64,000 nt of DNA from JAOUJD01 sp963726405 (GTDB lineage Bacteria > Pseudomonadota > Gammaproteobacteria > Burkholderiales > Burkholderiaceae_F), in the NCBI GenBank assembly GCA_963726405.1, contig CAVSCF010000014.1:1-64000 (forward strand), written 5' to 3'. A program made the translations under genes and the position numbers. The notes under the pieces were generated by a model. It was not told the DNA's origin. It ran no database searches and worked only from the letters and a program-made list of their open reading frames with translations. Shown piece after piece: positions 51,329 through 60,593 of this stretch (the stretch's first letter is position 1; each line of letters starts with the position of its first letter).

Positions 51329-52495
51329 CTAGAAGCGCGCGCCCAGGCCCAGGCTGAACGTCACCGGCGCCAGCAGCAGGGTTCCGGCAGACGTGCCGTT
51401 CAGCGTCAGCTGATTGCGGGGAAAGCCGGTCCGAATGCTTCCCGTCAGGGTCCAGAGGGCGCTCAGGTCGACGCTGAACCCGCCCTGGATGACCGGCCCG
51501 ATCGAGCTGGATGCGAGCGAAGCATCGACCAGCTGCTGTTGCGACAGGCGCTCGTAGGCCACCCCCAGGCCGCCGTACAGCTGCACGCGCTGCGCGACCG
51601 GAAAGTGGTACTGCGCGGCCAGCGTATAGGCGTTGCGGCGGAAGCTGCCGAGCGCCTGCTGCGGGAAGGACAAGTCGTGGTCCGAACGCTCGAACGACAA
51701 CTCCACCGCGACGTTTTCACCGAGGAAGCGGCGGTACCCGAGCACTGGCCCGTGGCCGTTGGTCCCCGCGATGCCTTCGACCTCGGACGGGTCCGTGTTC
51801 ACGTACCCGTACCCGGCGAAGATGAGGTTGCGGCGACGGTCGCCGCCGGCGGCGGCCCCCGGGCTCGGGCCGAGGTCGATCGCATCGCCAGAAAGGCGGA
51901 GGAACGCGAAGGTGACGTTCTGGGTCGGGATGTAGGCCGCGTAGAGACTGACGGCGTCCGTGCCCAGCGACAGCAGCGGGAGCACCGCGGGAAACGGCAA
52001 CCACATGGCGTCGTTGCGTGCGGTGATGAACGCCGTGTAGCCGATGCCGGCCTTGATCCCGCCGGTCACCGGCCACCGGGCGACCCAAGCGTAGCCGGCC
52101 ATGGGCTGGATGTTGTAGTGCGAGTCCGAGAACGCCAGCGCATACAGCATGCGCTCGTTGTCCCGCTCGTCCACCCAGTAGGACGCGATTCCCGCGCCGA
52201 AGGGATACGCGTTCTGCTGCTGGTAGTTGTCGAACTGTGCTTCCGGGTGGTGCGTGAACGCCGGCAGAAAGAGGTTCATCTTCCCTTTGGTGGCGAGCGC
52301 CTTGCCGCTGTCCCATTGATCCCCGAACCAGCCCCAGCCGCTCGCGCGCTCGGAGCGCGGCTTCATGCCCGCGGCCGTGGTGTCGTTGATGGCCGAGAGC
52401 GCGGAGGTCCAGAAGGATGGGGTGTTGTCCTGCGCCTTCGAGGGGAAGGCAGACGCGGCCAGACAGAAGACAATCGCTCGGGCAATCCAGGGCAC
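51329..52495 (-). CDS. PagP-type lipid A palmitoyltransferase fused to an OmpW-like beta-barrel
   Basis: 388 residues. Signal peptide WIARAIVFCLAASAFPSKAQ. Residues about 55-205 match PagP: GKMNLFLPAFTHHPEAQFDN with the catalytic His, WGAG-equivalent YPFGAGIASYWVDERDN, the Asp-Ser pair in ALAFSDSHYNIQPMAGYAW, YTAFITARNDAMWLPFP and AAYIPTQNVTFAFLRL. The remaining 180 residues form another set of beta-strands (GYGYVNTDPSEVEG, RVQLYGGLGVAYERLS) ending VTFSLGLGARF with a C-terminal Phe, as outer-membrane barrels do. E. coli PagP is about 186 residues with the first part only. GTG at 52495 begins the signal peptide. Confidence 0.82.
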   Translation of the reverse strand: MPWIARAIVFCLAASAFPSKAQDNTPSFWTSALSAINDTTAAGMKPRSERASGWGWFGDQWDSGKALATKGKMNLFLPAFTHHPEAQFDNYQQQNAYPFGAGIASYWVDERDNERMLYALAFSDSHYNIQPMAGYAWVARWPVTGGIKAGIGYTAFITARNDAMWLPFPAVLPLLSLGTDAVSLYAAYIPTQNVTFAFLRLSGDAIDLGPSPGAAAGGDRRRNLIFAGYGYVNTDPSEVEGIAGTNGHGPVLGYRRFLGENVAVELSFERSDHDLSFPQQALGSFRRNAYTLAAQYHFPVAQRVQLYGGLGVAYERLSQQQLVDASLASSSIGPVIQGGFSVDLSALWTLTGSIRTGFPRNQLTLNGTSAGTLLLAPVTFSLGLGARF

Positions 52496-52743
52496 AGGTC
52501 GCCTTTCAAGTTGCTTGCGCCGGGCTCCACCCTCCTTCCGGTATCGGCCGCCGCTGTTCGGCGCGAACCGTAGCACACGTATTTCCACGACGCGGCCGTG
52601 CGCGGGCGCGAGCGCACAGGCAGCGGCGCGCTCAGGGCGATCGCCGCCCGTCGGGCGCATCGAATTTCAAGCCTGGCCTCGAATTGCGCACTTCCATCGC
52701 ATGCGCCAAAGTCGCGGCATACTCGACTCTCGGGCAGGCGGAC

Positions 52744-53224
52744 ATGCGAACGACGACGTTCTTCCTGGTTCTGGCAGTCGCACTTGGAGGTTGTGCCGCG
52801 CCCGGCGGCACCGACCGGAGCGCCATGTTCAACGAAGCCGAGATACGCGCGGCCGAACGCGCCCTGGTACAGGCCCTGCAGTCATCCGAGCCGACCGCCT
52901 GGGTCTACTCGTATACGGAGGATGCCGTCTTCGTGGCTCCAGGCGCGCCGGCTGTCGAGGGACGAGCAGCTCTTCTGCAGATGGCGAAGACGATGAAGCC
53001 GCTGTCGTCCGTCTCCATCAAGCCGATGCGCACGGAGGGAAGCGGAAACCTCGCGACCGTCTACGCTCACGCATCCTGGGTCAGTGGGCAACCTTCAGGT
53101 GCGGGGGCGGTCACGAATGTTCGCCTCATCATCGTGTGGCGCAAAGAAGCCGATGGGCAGTGTACGACGCCAGGACGAAAGGGAGTTCGGCGCTCCTGTC
53201 CTCGATCTGCCGCGTGCGTCGTGA
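52744..53224 (+). CDS. SnoaL-like (DUF4440-type) lipoprotein, frameshifted at the end
   Basis: Lipoprotein signal MRTTTFFLVLAVALGGC (lipobox LGGC), then a small cone-shaped SnoaL/DUF4440-like domain: ALVQALQSSEPTAWVYSYTED, AVFVAPGAPAVEGRAALLQ and NVRLIIVWRKEADGQ. The family function is unknown or varied. After residue about 136 the frame runs on into sequence antisense to ppk2; a one-base shift near 53155 instead gives a TGA at 53222-53224, one base before the ppk2 end. The 481-nt span is not a multiple of three, fitting an indel. The region 52496-52743 upstream holds no gene I can see. Confidence 0.65.
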
Positions 53225-54427
53225 TCAGGCGTCAGACGTCGGCGAGAACTCCTCGGAGCGCCCGGCCACCAATGCCGCACGCCCGACGAGCAGCGTGTCG
53301 ACCGGGCCGATCGCCTGCGCGTCCTTCTTCGTGTACGGCAGCCGATGCAGCAGGTAGCGGATCGCGTTGAGTCGCGCCCGCTTCTTGCAGTCCGACTTGA
53401 TCACCGTCCACGGCGTATCGGACGTGTCGGTGTGCAGGAACATCGCCTCCTTCGCCTGCGTGTAGGCGTCCCATTTGTCGAGGGACGCCAGGTCGACGGG
53501 GCTCAGCTTCCATTGCTTCAGCGGATGCGCCTTGCGCTCCTTGAATCGGCGGCGCTGTTCGGCCCGGCTGACGGAAAACCAGAACTTGAAAACGTGCACG
53601 CCGCTGCGCACCAGGTGGCGCTCGAACTCGGGCGTCTGGCGCATGAACTCGTCGTACTCCGCATTAGTGCAGAAGCCCATGACACGTTCGACACCGGCGC
53701 GGTTGTACCAGCTGCGGTCGAAAAGCACGATCTCACCGCGCGTCGGCAGATGCTCGACGTAGCGCTGGAAGTACCACTGGCCGCGTTCGATCTCGCTCGG
53801 TTTCTCGAGCGCCACTACGCGCGCCCCGCGCGGGTTGAGGTTCTCCATGAAGCGCTTGATGGTCCCACCCTTGCCGGCGGCATCGCGGCCCTCGAAGAGG
53901 ATCACCACCCGCTGGCCGGTTTCCTTGACCCACGCCTGCAACTTGAGCAGTTCCACCTGCAGGCGGTACTTCTGCTTCTCGTAGGTGCGACGCGACATCA
54001 GGTTCTTGTACGGGTAGCCACCCTCGCGCCACCCGGGCGCGAGTTCGATGTCCGGGTCGCCGCCGTCAGCGGGCCTCTCGACCGCGCGGTCGAAAAGGGC
54101 CCGGCGCAGAGCCCTCACCTCGTCGGGTGAAGCGCCATCGATCAGCGCCCGCAGTTCACCCAGCCAGCCTGTCGTTGTGCCCTCGCCGCCCTTGGCGTGC
54201 GCGGCGAGGATGTCGGACAGTGCCTGCTCCTTGACGATCTCCGCCCGCGCCGTCGCGCGCGAGACGCGTTCGCGCTCGATGGCACGCTTCTCCAGCGACG
54301 CCGGCACGTCGCCGTCGACGACGGGCCGTGGCGCTGTCCGCGATCGTGTTGCCGGCGCAGGTATCCGTTGGGGGTCGGCACGGCGTGAAGCTGTCCTCGC
54401 CTTGACGGCGACGCTGTTCTTGGTCAT
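53225..54427 (-). CDS. ppk2: Polyphosphate kinase 2
   Basis: Uses polyphosphate to phosphorylate nucleotides (or the reverse). 400 residues. Walker A VVILFEGRDAAGKGGTIKRF, lid/Walker B region GEIVLFDRSWYNRAGVERVMGF, and ERGQWYFQRYVEHLP. The N-terminal ~110 residues are a helical extension (basic leader RTASRRADPQRIP). The PYKNLMSRRTYEKQK segment is typical of the class. Class assignment (I, II or III) is not attempted. ATG at 54427 is preferred to the TTG at 54460. Confidence 0.93.
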   Translation of the reverse strand: MTKNSVAVKARTASRRADPQRIPAPATRSRTAPRPVVDGDVPASLEKRAIERERVSRATARAEIVKEQALSDILAAHAKGGEGTTTGWLGELRALIDGASPDEVRALRRALFDRAVERPADGGDPDIELAPGWREGGYPYKNLMSRRTYEKQKYRLQVELLKLQAWVKETGQRVVILFEGRDAAGKGGTIKRFMENLNPRGARVVALEKPSEIERGQWYFQRYVEHLPTRGEIVLFDRSWYNRAGVERVMGFCTNAEYDEFMRQTPEFERHLVRSGVHVFKFWFSVSRAEQRRRFKERKAHPLKQWKLSPVDLASLDKWDAYTQAKEAMFLHTDTSDTPWTVIKSDCKKRARLNAIRYLLHRLPYTKKDAQAIGPVDTLLVGRAALVAGRSEEFSPTSDA

Positions 54428-54569
54428 GGGCGCATGCGATCTGGAAAGTTCGATATTCAAAAATACCGGCCGGCAGCGGCTTGACGCCCGTCAACCGGCA
54501 ATGGCGCGCGAACGCGCCGCTGGCAGCCCTGTGTCCGGAGCCGTCCCTGCTCGAGCTGAACCGATGGGT

Positions 54570-55880
54570 CTACGTCGGCACAGCGAACGTCGTTTCCATT
54601 TCACGCCGGAACGCGACGGCGGGCTGGCGTTCGTCGATTTCCACATCCTCCCAGCGCACCGGCTGTCCGGCACCGACGGCGTTGCGAAGGCGCAGCTTGT
54701 GCGCGAGCCCGAGCGGGAGCCCGCCCAGCCGCAGCGACTCGGCGGCCGGCATCACCTTTCCATACACCGTGAAGCCGCCCTCCCCGTCCAGCATGTCGCC
54801 CGCGGCCAGGTCGCGCTTGGCGGTGGCGACGACGTCCGCGTTGAATCCGATGCAGGCGCCGGTGGCCTCGCCCCGCAGCCCGACGCTGGCCACGCTGATG
54901 CCGAGTTCAAGACCGATCAAGTGGAAGGGCTTGTACATCGCCGTGTATTGCCCGCTCGGATCGGTCACCAGGCCGTATTCCTTGAAGCAACGCTCGACGT
55001 ACTCGCTGCCGCCGGCGAACACGACGTACACGCCCCAGCGCAGATCGCGGAACACCGGGCTGCCGTCGCGCTTCAGGCTCGAGATGACTTCGACCTGCCC
55101 GCGATGGTGAAGAACCCCGCCGTCTTCGTGGGGACGCAGCACGGTCGCGAGCTCGTCGACGCCGCAGGGCGGGAAAGCCAGCCCGTCAGGTGCCATCAGA
55201 CCCGTGGCATTCGCCACCGCGCACATCTCCAGCGCGCTCTTGGTGCCATCGAGGAAGGAGTTGAACATCTGCGGGTTCATCCCGCCGATCCGGGCCTGCT
55301 CGGCGGTGAGGCCGTAGTAGCCCCAGACCGTATCCGGCGTCGACGCGTGATACGCCGGCAGATACTTGGTGCCCTTGCCCGCGGCGATCACTTCGAAGCC
55401 GCAGGCACGTGCCCAGTCGACCATCTCGCAGATCAGCGCCGGCTGGTCGCCATAGGCCAGCGAATAGACGATGCCGGCTTCCTCGGCGCGGCGGGCGAGC
55501 AACGGACCCGCCAGCGCATCGGCTTCGACGTTGACCATCACGACATGCTTGCGGTGTTCGCAGCACGCCAGCACGTGCGCGATGCCCGCCGCGGGCGATC
55601 CGGTGGCGTCGATCACGATGTCGAGGTCCGGCTCCGCAATCATGCGCGCGCTGTCCTCGAAGAAACGCACCGACGCAATGGCCGAGTCCGCCCAGCCGAC
55701 CCGCTGCAGCGCTTCCCGGGCGCGGGCGGGGCTCAGGTCCGCGATCGCCGTGATGCGCACGCCCGGTGTGTGCCGGGCCTGGGACAGGTACATCGAACCG
55801 AACTTGCCGGCGCCGATCAATCCGACGCGCAGCGGCGCCGCGCGCGCTTCGCGTTCCTTCAACATGCGGTGCAGATTCAT
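54570..55880 (-). CDS. NAD(P)-dependent oxidoreductase with SAF domain (homoserine-dehydrogenase-like)
   Basis: 436 residues. Rossmann N-terminus PLRVGLIGAGKFGSMYLSQ, VRITAIADLSPARARE, DLDIVIDATGSPAAGI; central KGTKYLPAYHASTPD and FLDGTKSALEMCAVANATG; a C-terminal SAF-type domain (ATAKRDLAAGDMLDGEGGFTVYG). Members of this group occur beside sugar-acid and aldol genes and the substrate is unknown. It is a lone gene between ppk2 and ftsB, 72 bp from the latter. No family name I can defend further. Confidence 0.8.
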   Translation of the reverse strand: MNLHRMLKEREARAAPLRVGLIGAGKFGSMYLSQARHTPGVRITAIADLSPARAREALQRVGWADSAIASVRFFEDSARMIAEPDLDIVIDATGSPAAGIAHVLACCEHRKHVVMVNVEADALAGPLLARRAEEAGIVYSLAYGDQPALICEMVDWARACGFEVIAAGKGTKYLPAYHASTPDTVWGYYGLTAEQARIGGMNPQMFNSFLDGTKSALEMCAVANATGLMAPDGLAFPPCGVDELATVLRPHEDGGVLHHRGQVEVISSLKRDGSPVFRDLRWGVYVVFAGGSEYVERCFKEYGLVTDPSGQYTAMYKPFHLIGLELGISVASVGLRGEATGACIGFNADVVATAKRDLAAGDMLDGEGGFTVYGKVMPAAESLRLGGLPLGLAHKLRLRNAVGAGQPVRWEDVEIDERQPAVAFRREMETTFAVPT

Positions 55881-55952
55881 GTCGGGCCTCCGTGGGGCAT
55901 GGACGAACGAGGATGGCGCAAACGGGAGGCCTGCGGACCGCGGCCCGACGGC

Positions 55953-56267
55953 TCAGCGCGAACTGTCGGCGCTGGCCGGGGGTAGCGGATCGGCGCGGCT
56001 GCCGATCAGCTGGAAGAAGGTCTCGCCTTCACGCACCATGTTCAGATCGTGCCTGGCGCGCTCCTCGATCGCGCCGCGGCCCTCGCGCAGGCTGGCGACC
56101 TCCGCCGCGACCTGCGCGTTGCGCTCGCTCAGTCCGGCGTTCACCGTCTTCTGCGCCGCAAGCTGCCGCTCGAGTTCAGACACCCGCAGCCAGCCGCCCT
56201 TGCCGAGCCATAGCGGCCACTGGATCACCACCAGCAGCACGGCGAGAACGATGGCGACGATGCGCAT
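55953..56267 (-). CDS. ftsB: Cell division protein FtsB
   Basis: 104-residue bitopic protein of the FtsQLB divisome complex: a short cytoplasmic tip, transmembrane helix IVAIVLAVLLVVIQWPLWLG and a periplasmic coiled coil with VSELERQLAAQKTVN and heptad leucines, then RARHDLNMVREGETFFQ, the conserved motif after the coil. Directly 6 bp after eno, an order conserved in many proteobacteria. Confidence 0.95.
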   Translation of the reverse strand: MRIVAIVLAVLLVVIQWPLWLGKGGWLRVSELERQLAAQKTVNAGLSERNAQVAAEVASLREGRGAIEERARHDLNMVREGETFFQLIGSRADPLPPASADSSR

Positions 56268-56273
56268 CGACCC

Positions 56274-57560
56274 TCAGCGCACGCTGTAGAACGCGCTGCG
56301 GCCGGGGTAGCTGGCAATCTCGCCCAGATCCTCCTCGATGCGCAGCAGCTGGTTGTACTTCGCGATGCGATCGGAGCGGGACATCGAGCCCGTCTTGATC
56401 TGCATGGCGTTGGTGCCGACGGCGATATCCGCGATCGTCGAGTCCTCGGTCTCGCCCGACCGATGGCTCACCACCGCCGTGTAGCCGGCGCGCTTGGCCA
56501 TCTCGATCGCGGCGAACGTCTCGGTGAGCGTGCCGATCTGGTTGATCTTGATGAGGATCGAGTTGGCAATGCCGCGCCTGATGCCCTCCTGGAAGATCTT
56601 CGTGTTGGTGACGAACAGGTCGTCGCCCACGAGCTGCACGCGGCGGCCCAGCTGGCGCGTGAGGTGCTCCCAGCCGTCCCAGTCGTTTTCGGCCATGCCG
56701 TCCTCGATCGACACGATCGGGTAGCGATCGCACCAGGTCGCCAGCATGTTGGTCCAGTCGGTCGACGTCAGCGACAGCCCGCCCTCGCCATGCAGCACGT
56801 ACTTGCCGTCCTTGTGGAACTCGCTTGCCGCGCAGTCGAGCGCCAGCGCGATCTGCTCGCCCGGGACATAACCGGCCTTCTCGATCGCCTGCAGGATCAG
56901 CTGGATGGCGGCCTCGTGGCTCTTCACGCTGGGCGCGAAGCCGCCTTCGTCGCCGACCGCCGTGCTCATGCCCGCGTCGTGGATCAGCTTCTTGAGCGCA
57001 TGGAACACCTCGGCGCCGTAGCGCACCGCCTCGGTGAAGGTCGGCGCGCCGATCGGCACAATCATCAGTTCCTGCAGGTCGAGGTTGTTGTTCGCGTGCG
57101 CCCCGCCGTTGACGACGTTCATCATCGGCACCGGCATCTGCATCGAACCGCTGCCGCCGAAGTAGCGATAGAGCGGCAGCCCGACTTCCTCCGCGGCCGC
57201 CTTGGCCACCGCCATCGACACCGCCAGCGTTGCGTTTGCCCCGAGCCGCATCTTGTTCTCGGTGCCGTCGAGCTCGATCAGCGCGTGGTCGAGGAACGCC
57301 TGTTCGTTCGCCTCCAGGCCCATGACCGCCTCGGAGATCTCGGTGTTGATGTTCTCGATCGCCTTGAGCACGCCGCGCCCGAGGTAGCGGCCCTTGTCGC
57401 CGTCGCGCAGTTCGATCGCTTCGCGTGAGCCGGTGGAGGCACCGGACGGCACCGCCGCGCGGCCCATCACGCCGCTTTCCAGCAGCACGTCGCACTCGAC
57501 GGTCGGGTTGCCGCGCGAATCGAGGATTTCGCGGCCGATGATGTCTACGATGGCGCTCAT
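56274..57560 (-). CDS. eno: Enolase
   Basis: Interconverts 2-phosphoglycerate and phosphoenolpyruvate; also an RNase E partner in some bacteria. 428 residues, standard. Landmarks: EILDSRGNPTVECDVLLESG, SGASTGSREAIELRDGD, NVVNGGAHANNNLDLQEL, GDEGGFAPS, ALDCAASEF, SIEDGMAENDWDGW, GDDLFVTN, LIKINQIGTLTET and VVSHRSGETEDSTIAD. Preceded 41 bp upstream by the DUF1330 gene and followed by ftsB in the pyrG operon. Confidence 0.98.
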   Translation of the reverse strand: MSAIVDIIGREILDSRGNPTVECDVLLESGVMGRAAVPSGASTGSREAIELRDGDKGRYLGRGVLKAIENINTEISEAVMGLEANEQAFLDHALIELDGTENKMRLGANATLAVSMAVAKAAAEEVGLPLYRYFGGSGSMQMPVPMMNVVNGGAHANNNLDLQELMIVPIGAPTFTEAVRYGAEVFHALKKLIHDAGMSTAVGDEGGFAPSVKSHEAAIQLILQAIEKAGYVPGEQIALALDCAASEFHKDGKYVLHGEGGLSLTSTDWTNMLATWCDRYPIVSIEDGMAENDWDGWEHLTRQLGRRVQLVGDDLFVTNTKIFQEGIRRGIANSILIKINQIGTLTETFAAIEMAKRAGYTAVVSHRSGETEDSTIADIAVGTNAMQIKTGSMSRSDRIAKYNQLLRIEEDLGEIASYPGRSAFYSVR

Positions 57561-57601
57561 GTTGTTGTTGAGTACTTGTGTAGTTGCGAATTCGCAGCGG
57601 T

Positions 57602-57904
57602 TCAGGTCGTCGGCACGCCTTCGACCAGGATCATGTTGAAGAACTCGGTGGCGCCGGCGCGCTTGGCGCGCGCCTGGCGGTAGCCCTCGCCGTCGTACCA
57701 GGCCTTGGCCTGGTCGTAGGTCGGGAACTTCAGGATTGCCACGCGCACGGGGTTCCAGCCGCCTTCAAGCGTTTCGGACTTGCCGCCCCGCACGAGGTAT
57801 TCGCCGCCGGCTGCGGCAATGGTCGCGGGCGCCGCCGCCATGTACTGCTTGTACTGCTCCGGATCGGCGATCTTCATTTCAACGACGATGTAACCGGCAG
57901 CCAT
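57602..57904 (-). CDS. DUF1330 protein
   Basis: 100 residues, ferredoxin-like fold of the dimeric alpha/beta-barrel type: AGYIVVEMKIADPEQYKQYM, AAGGEYLVRGGKSETLEG and RVAILKFPTYDQAKAWYDGE, all family hallmarks. The role is unknown. Lies between kdsA and eno, an arrangement conserved in Burkholderiales. Confidence 0.9.
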   Translation of the reverse strand: MAAGYIVVEMKIADPEQYKQYMAAAPATIAAAGGEYLVRGGKSETLEGGWNPVRVAILKFPTYDQAKAWYDGEGYRQARAKRAGATEFFNMILVEGVPTT

Positions 57905-57927
57905 TCGGTGTCCTTTGTTCCGTTCGG

Positions 57928-58782
57928 TCAGCGGAAATCGCTCTCGATGAATCCGTTCTTCTTCGTCACGCGGTCGAGTTCCACCAGCGTGGCAAGCAAC
58001 TCCTTCATCCGGTTCAGCGGCACCGCGTTCGGGCCGTCGGACTTCGCTTCGGCAGGGTTCGGGTGCGTTTCCATGAAGAGTCCGGCAACCCCGACCGCCA
58101 CCGCCGCCCGCGCGAGGACCGGCACGAATTCGCGCTGTCCGCCGCTCGACGTGCCCTGCCCGCCCGGCAATTGCACCGAGTGCGTGGCGTCGAACACGAC
58201 CGGCGCGCCGGTCTCGCGCATGATCGCGAGCGAACGCATGTCCGAGACCAGGTTGTTGTAACCGAACGAGACGCCGCGTTCGCACGCCATGAAGCTGTCC
58301 GCCGGCAGCCCGGCCTCGCGGGCCGCGTCGCGCGCCTTGTCGATGACGTTCTTCATGTCGCCGGGCGCGAGGAACTGGCCCTTCTTGATGTTCACCGGCT
58401 TGCCGCTCACGGCACACGCGCGGATGAAATCGGTCTGGCGGCACAGGAATGCCGGTGTCTGCAGGACGTCGACGACCGACGCCGCCGGCTTGATCTCATC
58501 GTCGTCGTGGACGTCGGTCAGCACCGGCACGCGGACCTGCCGCTTGACCTCCGAGAGGATGCGCAGCCCCTCGTCGAGCCCCAGGCCGCGAAAACTCTTG
58601 CCCGAGCTGCGGTTGGCCTTGTCGAAGCTCGACTTGTAGATGAAGGGAATGCCCAACGCGCCGGTGATGTCCTTCAGCGCGCCGGCGACGTCGATGGCCA
58701 TCGCCTCCGACTCGATCACGCACGGTCCCGCGATGAGGAAGATCGGACGGTCGAGTCCGACCTCGAAACCCGCAAGCCTCAT
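57928..58782 (-). CDS. kdsA: 3-deoxy-8-phosphooctulonate synthase
   Basis: Makes KDO-8-phosphate from phosphoenolpyruvate and arabinose-5-phosphate for lipopolysaccharide core synthesis. 284 residues. Motifs: FLIAGPCVIESEAMAID, YKSSFDKANRSSGKSFRG, VLTDVHDDDE, VDVLQTPAFLCRQTDFI, PVNIKKGQFLAPGDM, ERGVSFGYNNLV and FDATHSVQLPGG. ATG overlaps the pyrG stop (ATGA), so they are co-translated. Lipid A/LPS genes here and lpxH fit a Gram-negative envelope. Confidence 0.98.
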   Translation of the reverse strand: MRLAGFEVGLDRPIFLIAGPCVIESEAMAIDVAGALKDITGALGIPFIYKSSFDKANRSSGKSFRGLGLDEGLRILSEVKRQVRVPVLTDVHDDDEIKPAASVVDVLQTPAFLCRQTDFIRACAVSGKPVNIKKGQFLAPGDMKNVIDKARDAAREAGLPADSFMACERGVSFGYNNLVSDMRSLAIMRETGAPVVFDATHSVQLPGGQGTSSGGQREFVPVLARAAVAVGVAGLFMETHPNPAEAKSDGPNAVPLNRMKELLATLVELDRVTKKNGFIESDFR

Positions 58783-60455
58783 GCGGCGGCCTTTTGCATC
58801 TGCGGCGGCTGGCCATGGCGCGACTGACGATAGGACAGCGCGGCATGGATGAACGCGCTGAACAGCGGATGCCCGTTGCGCGGCGTCGACGTGAACTCGG
58901 GGTGGAACTGGACGCCGATGAAGAACGGATGCGACGGCAGTTCCATGATCTCCGGCAGGTTCTCGGTCGGCGTCCGGGCGGACACGCGGTAGCCCGCAGC
59001 CTCGAGTTGCGGCACGTACACGTTGTTCACTTCGTACCGGTGGCGGTGCCGCTCGTTGACTTCGTTGCCATAGATGCGCGCGGCGAGCGTGCCGGGCTGC
59101 ACCGGGCATTTCTGCGAGCCCAGGCGCATGGTCCCGCCGAGGTCCGATTGCGCGTCACGGCGCTCGATCCGGCCCGTGCGGTCCATCCACTCGGTGATCA
59201 GGGCGACCACGGGGTGCGGCGTCTCGGGATCGAACTCCGTGGAGTTGGCGCCCGCGAGGCCGACGACGTTGCGCGCGAACTCGATGGTCGCGAGCTGCAT
59301 GCCGAGGCAGATGCCGAGGTACGGCACGTTGTGCTCGCGCGCGTATCGGATCGCGGCCATCTTGCCTTCGGTGCCGCGCTTGCCAAAGCCGCCGGGCACG
59401 AGGATGGCATCCAGGCGCTCGATGCCGGCGATGCCGTCGCGCTCGATCTGCTCGGAGTCGATGTACTCGATCGTCACGCGGGTCCGCGCATGCAGGCCGG
59501 CGTGGCGCAGCGCCTCGTTCAGCGACTTGTACGAATCGGACAGGTCGACGTACTTCCCGATCATGCCGATCCGCACTTCGTGCAGCGGATTCTCCAGCGC
59601 GTTGACCAGCTTGTCCCAGGCGGACAGGTCGGCCGGACGCGACACGATTCCCAGCGTGAAGCACACGATCTCGTCGAGGCTCTGCTGGTGCAGCATCGAC
59701 GGCACCTTGTAGATCGAATCGGCGTCCCACACGGAGATCACCGCGTTCATCGGGACGTTAGAGAACAGCGAAATCTTCGCGCGTTCGTCCTCGGGGATCG
59801 GGCGATCGGCGCGGCACAGCAGGACGTCCGGCGAAATGCCGATCTCGCGCAGCTTCTGCACGCTGTGCTGGGTCGGCTTGGTCTTCAGTTCGCCCGCCAT
59901 CGGAATGAACGGCACGAGGGTCAGGTGCACGAAGCAGCACGAGCCGCGGCCGAGCCGCAGGTTCATCTGGCGCGCGGCCTCGACGAAGGGCAGCGACTCG
60001 ATGTCGCCCACGGTGCCGCCGATCTCGACGATGGCGACGTCGGCCTTGCCGTCCCACGCCGCCTTCGCGCCGCGCTCGATGAACTCCTGGATCTCGTTGG
60101 TGACGTGCGGGATCACCTGCACCGTCTTGCCGAGGTACTCGCCGCGCCGTTCCTTCTTGATCACCGACTCGTAGATCTGCCCGGTGGTGAAGTTGTTCAC
60201 CTTCCGCATCTTGGCGGAGATGAAGCGCTCGTAATGGCCGAGGTCGAGGTCCGTCTCGGCGCCGTCCTCGGTCACGAACACCTCGCCATGCTGGAACGGC
60301 GACATCGTGCCGGGATCGACGTTGATGTAGGGGTCCAGCTTGATGAGGGTGACTTTGAGGCCGCGCGATTCGAGGATCGCGGCGAGGGAGGCGGCGGCGA
60401 TCCCCTTGCCCAGGGAGGAGACCACGCCACCGGTAACGAACACGTATTTCGTCAT
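58779..60455 (-). CDS. pyrG: CTP synthase
   Basis: Converts UTP to CTP with glutamine. 558 residues. N-terminal synthase: YVFVTGGVVSSLGKGIAAAS, LIKLDPYINVDPGTMSPFQH, EIGGTVGDIESLPF, VPFIPMAGELKTKPTQHS. C-terminal class I glutamine amidotransferase with the nucleophile Cys in NVPYLGICLGMQLATIEFA and His/Glu in GVQFHPEFTS. ATG at 60455. A TATACT box lies at 60508-60513. First gene of the pyrG-kdsA-DUF1330-eno-ftsB operon. Confidence 0.98.
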   Translation of the reverse strand: MTKYVFVTGGVVSSLGKGIAAASLAAILESRGLKVTLIKLDPYINVDPGTMSPFQHGEVFVTEDGAETDLDLGHYERFISAKMRKVNNFTTGQIYESVIKKERRGEYLGKTVQVIPHVTNEIQEFIERGAKAAWDGKADVAIVEIGGTVGDIESLPFVEAARQMNLRLGRGSCCFVHLTLVPFIPMAGELKTKPTQHSVQKLREIGISPDVLLCRADRPIPEDERAKISLFSNVPMNAVISVWDADSIYKVPSMLHQQSLDEIVCFTLGIVSRPADLSAWDKLVNALENPLHEVRIGMIGKYVDLSDSYKSLNEALRHAGLHARTRVTIEYIDSEQIERDGIAGIERLDAILVPGGFGKRGTEGKMAAIRYAREHNVPYLGICLGMQLATIEFARNVVGLAGANSTEFDPETPHPVVALITEWMDRTGRIERRDAQSDLGGTMRLGSQKCPVQPGTLAARIYGNEVNERHRHRYEVNNVYVPQLEAAGYRVSARTPTENLPEIMELPSHPFFIGVQFHPEFTSTPRNGHPLFSAFIHAALSYRQSRHGQPPQMQKAAA

Positions 60456-60507
60456 CGTTTCCGCACTGCCTCATTGGCTGAGGACTTGGCGTTACCGGTA
60501 AAGCGGC

Positions 60508-60513
60508 AGTATA
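60508..60513 (-). promoter_or_regulatory. -10 box of the pyrG operon
   Basis: TATACT on the minus strand (5 of 6 matches), leaving a leader of about 46 nt before the pyrG ATG. No clear -35. Confidence 0.45.
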
Positions 60514-60593
60514 CAGACGCGGCCGCCGCGGCCCGGAGCAAACGAACGGCGAAAGCGCGGCGAAACCGAACTCGACGCGCGGACCGCACCATG

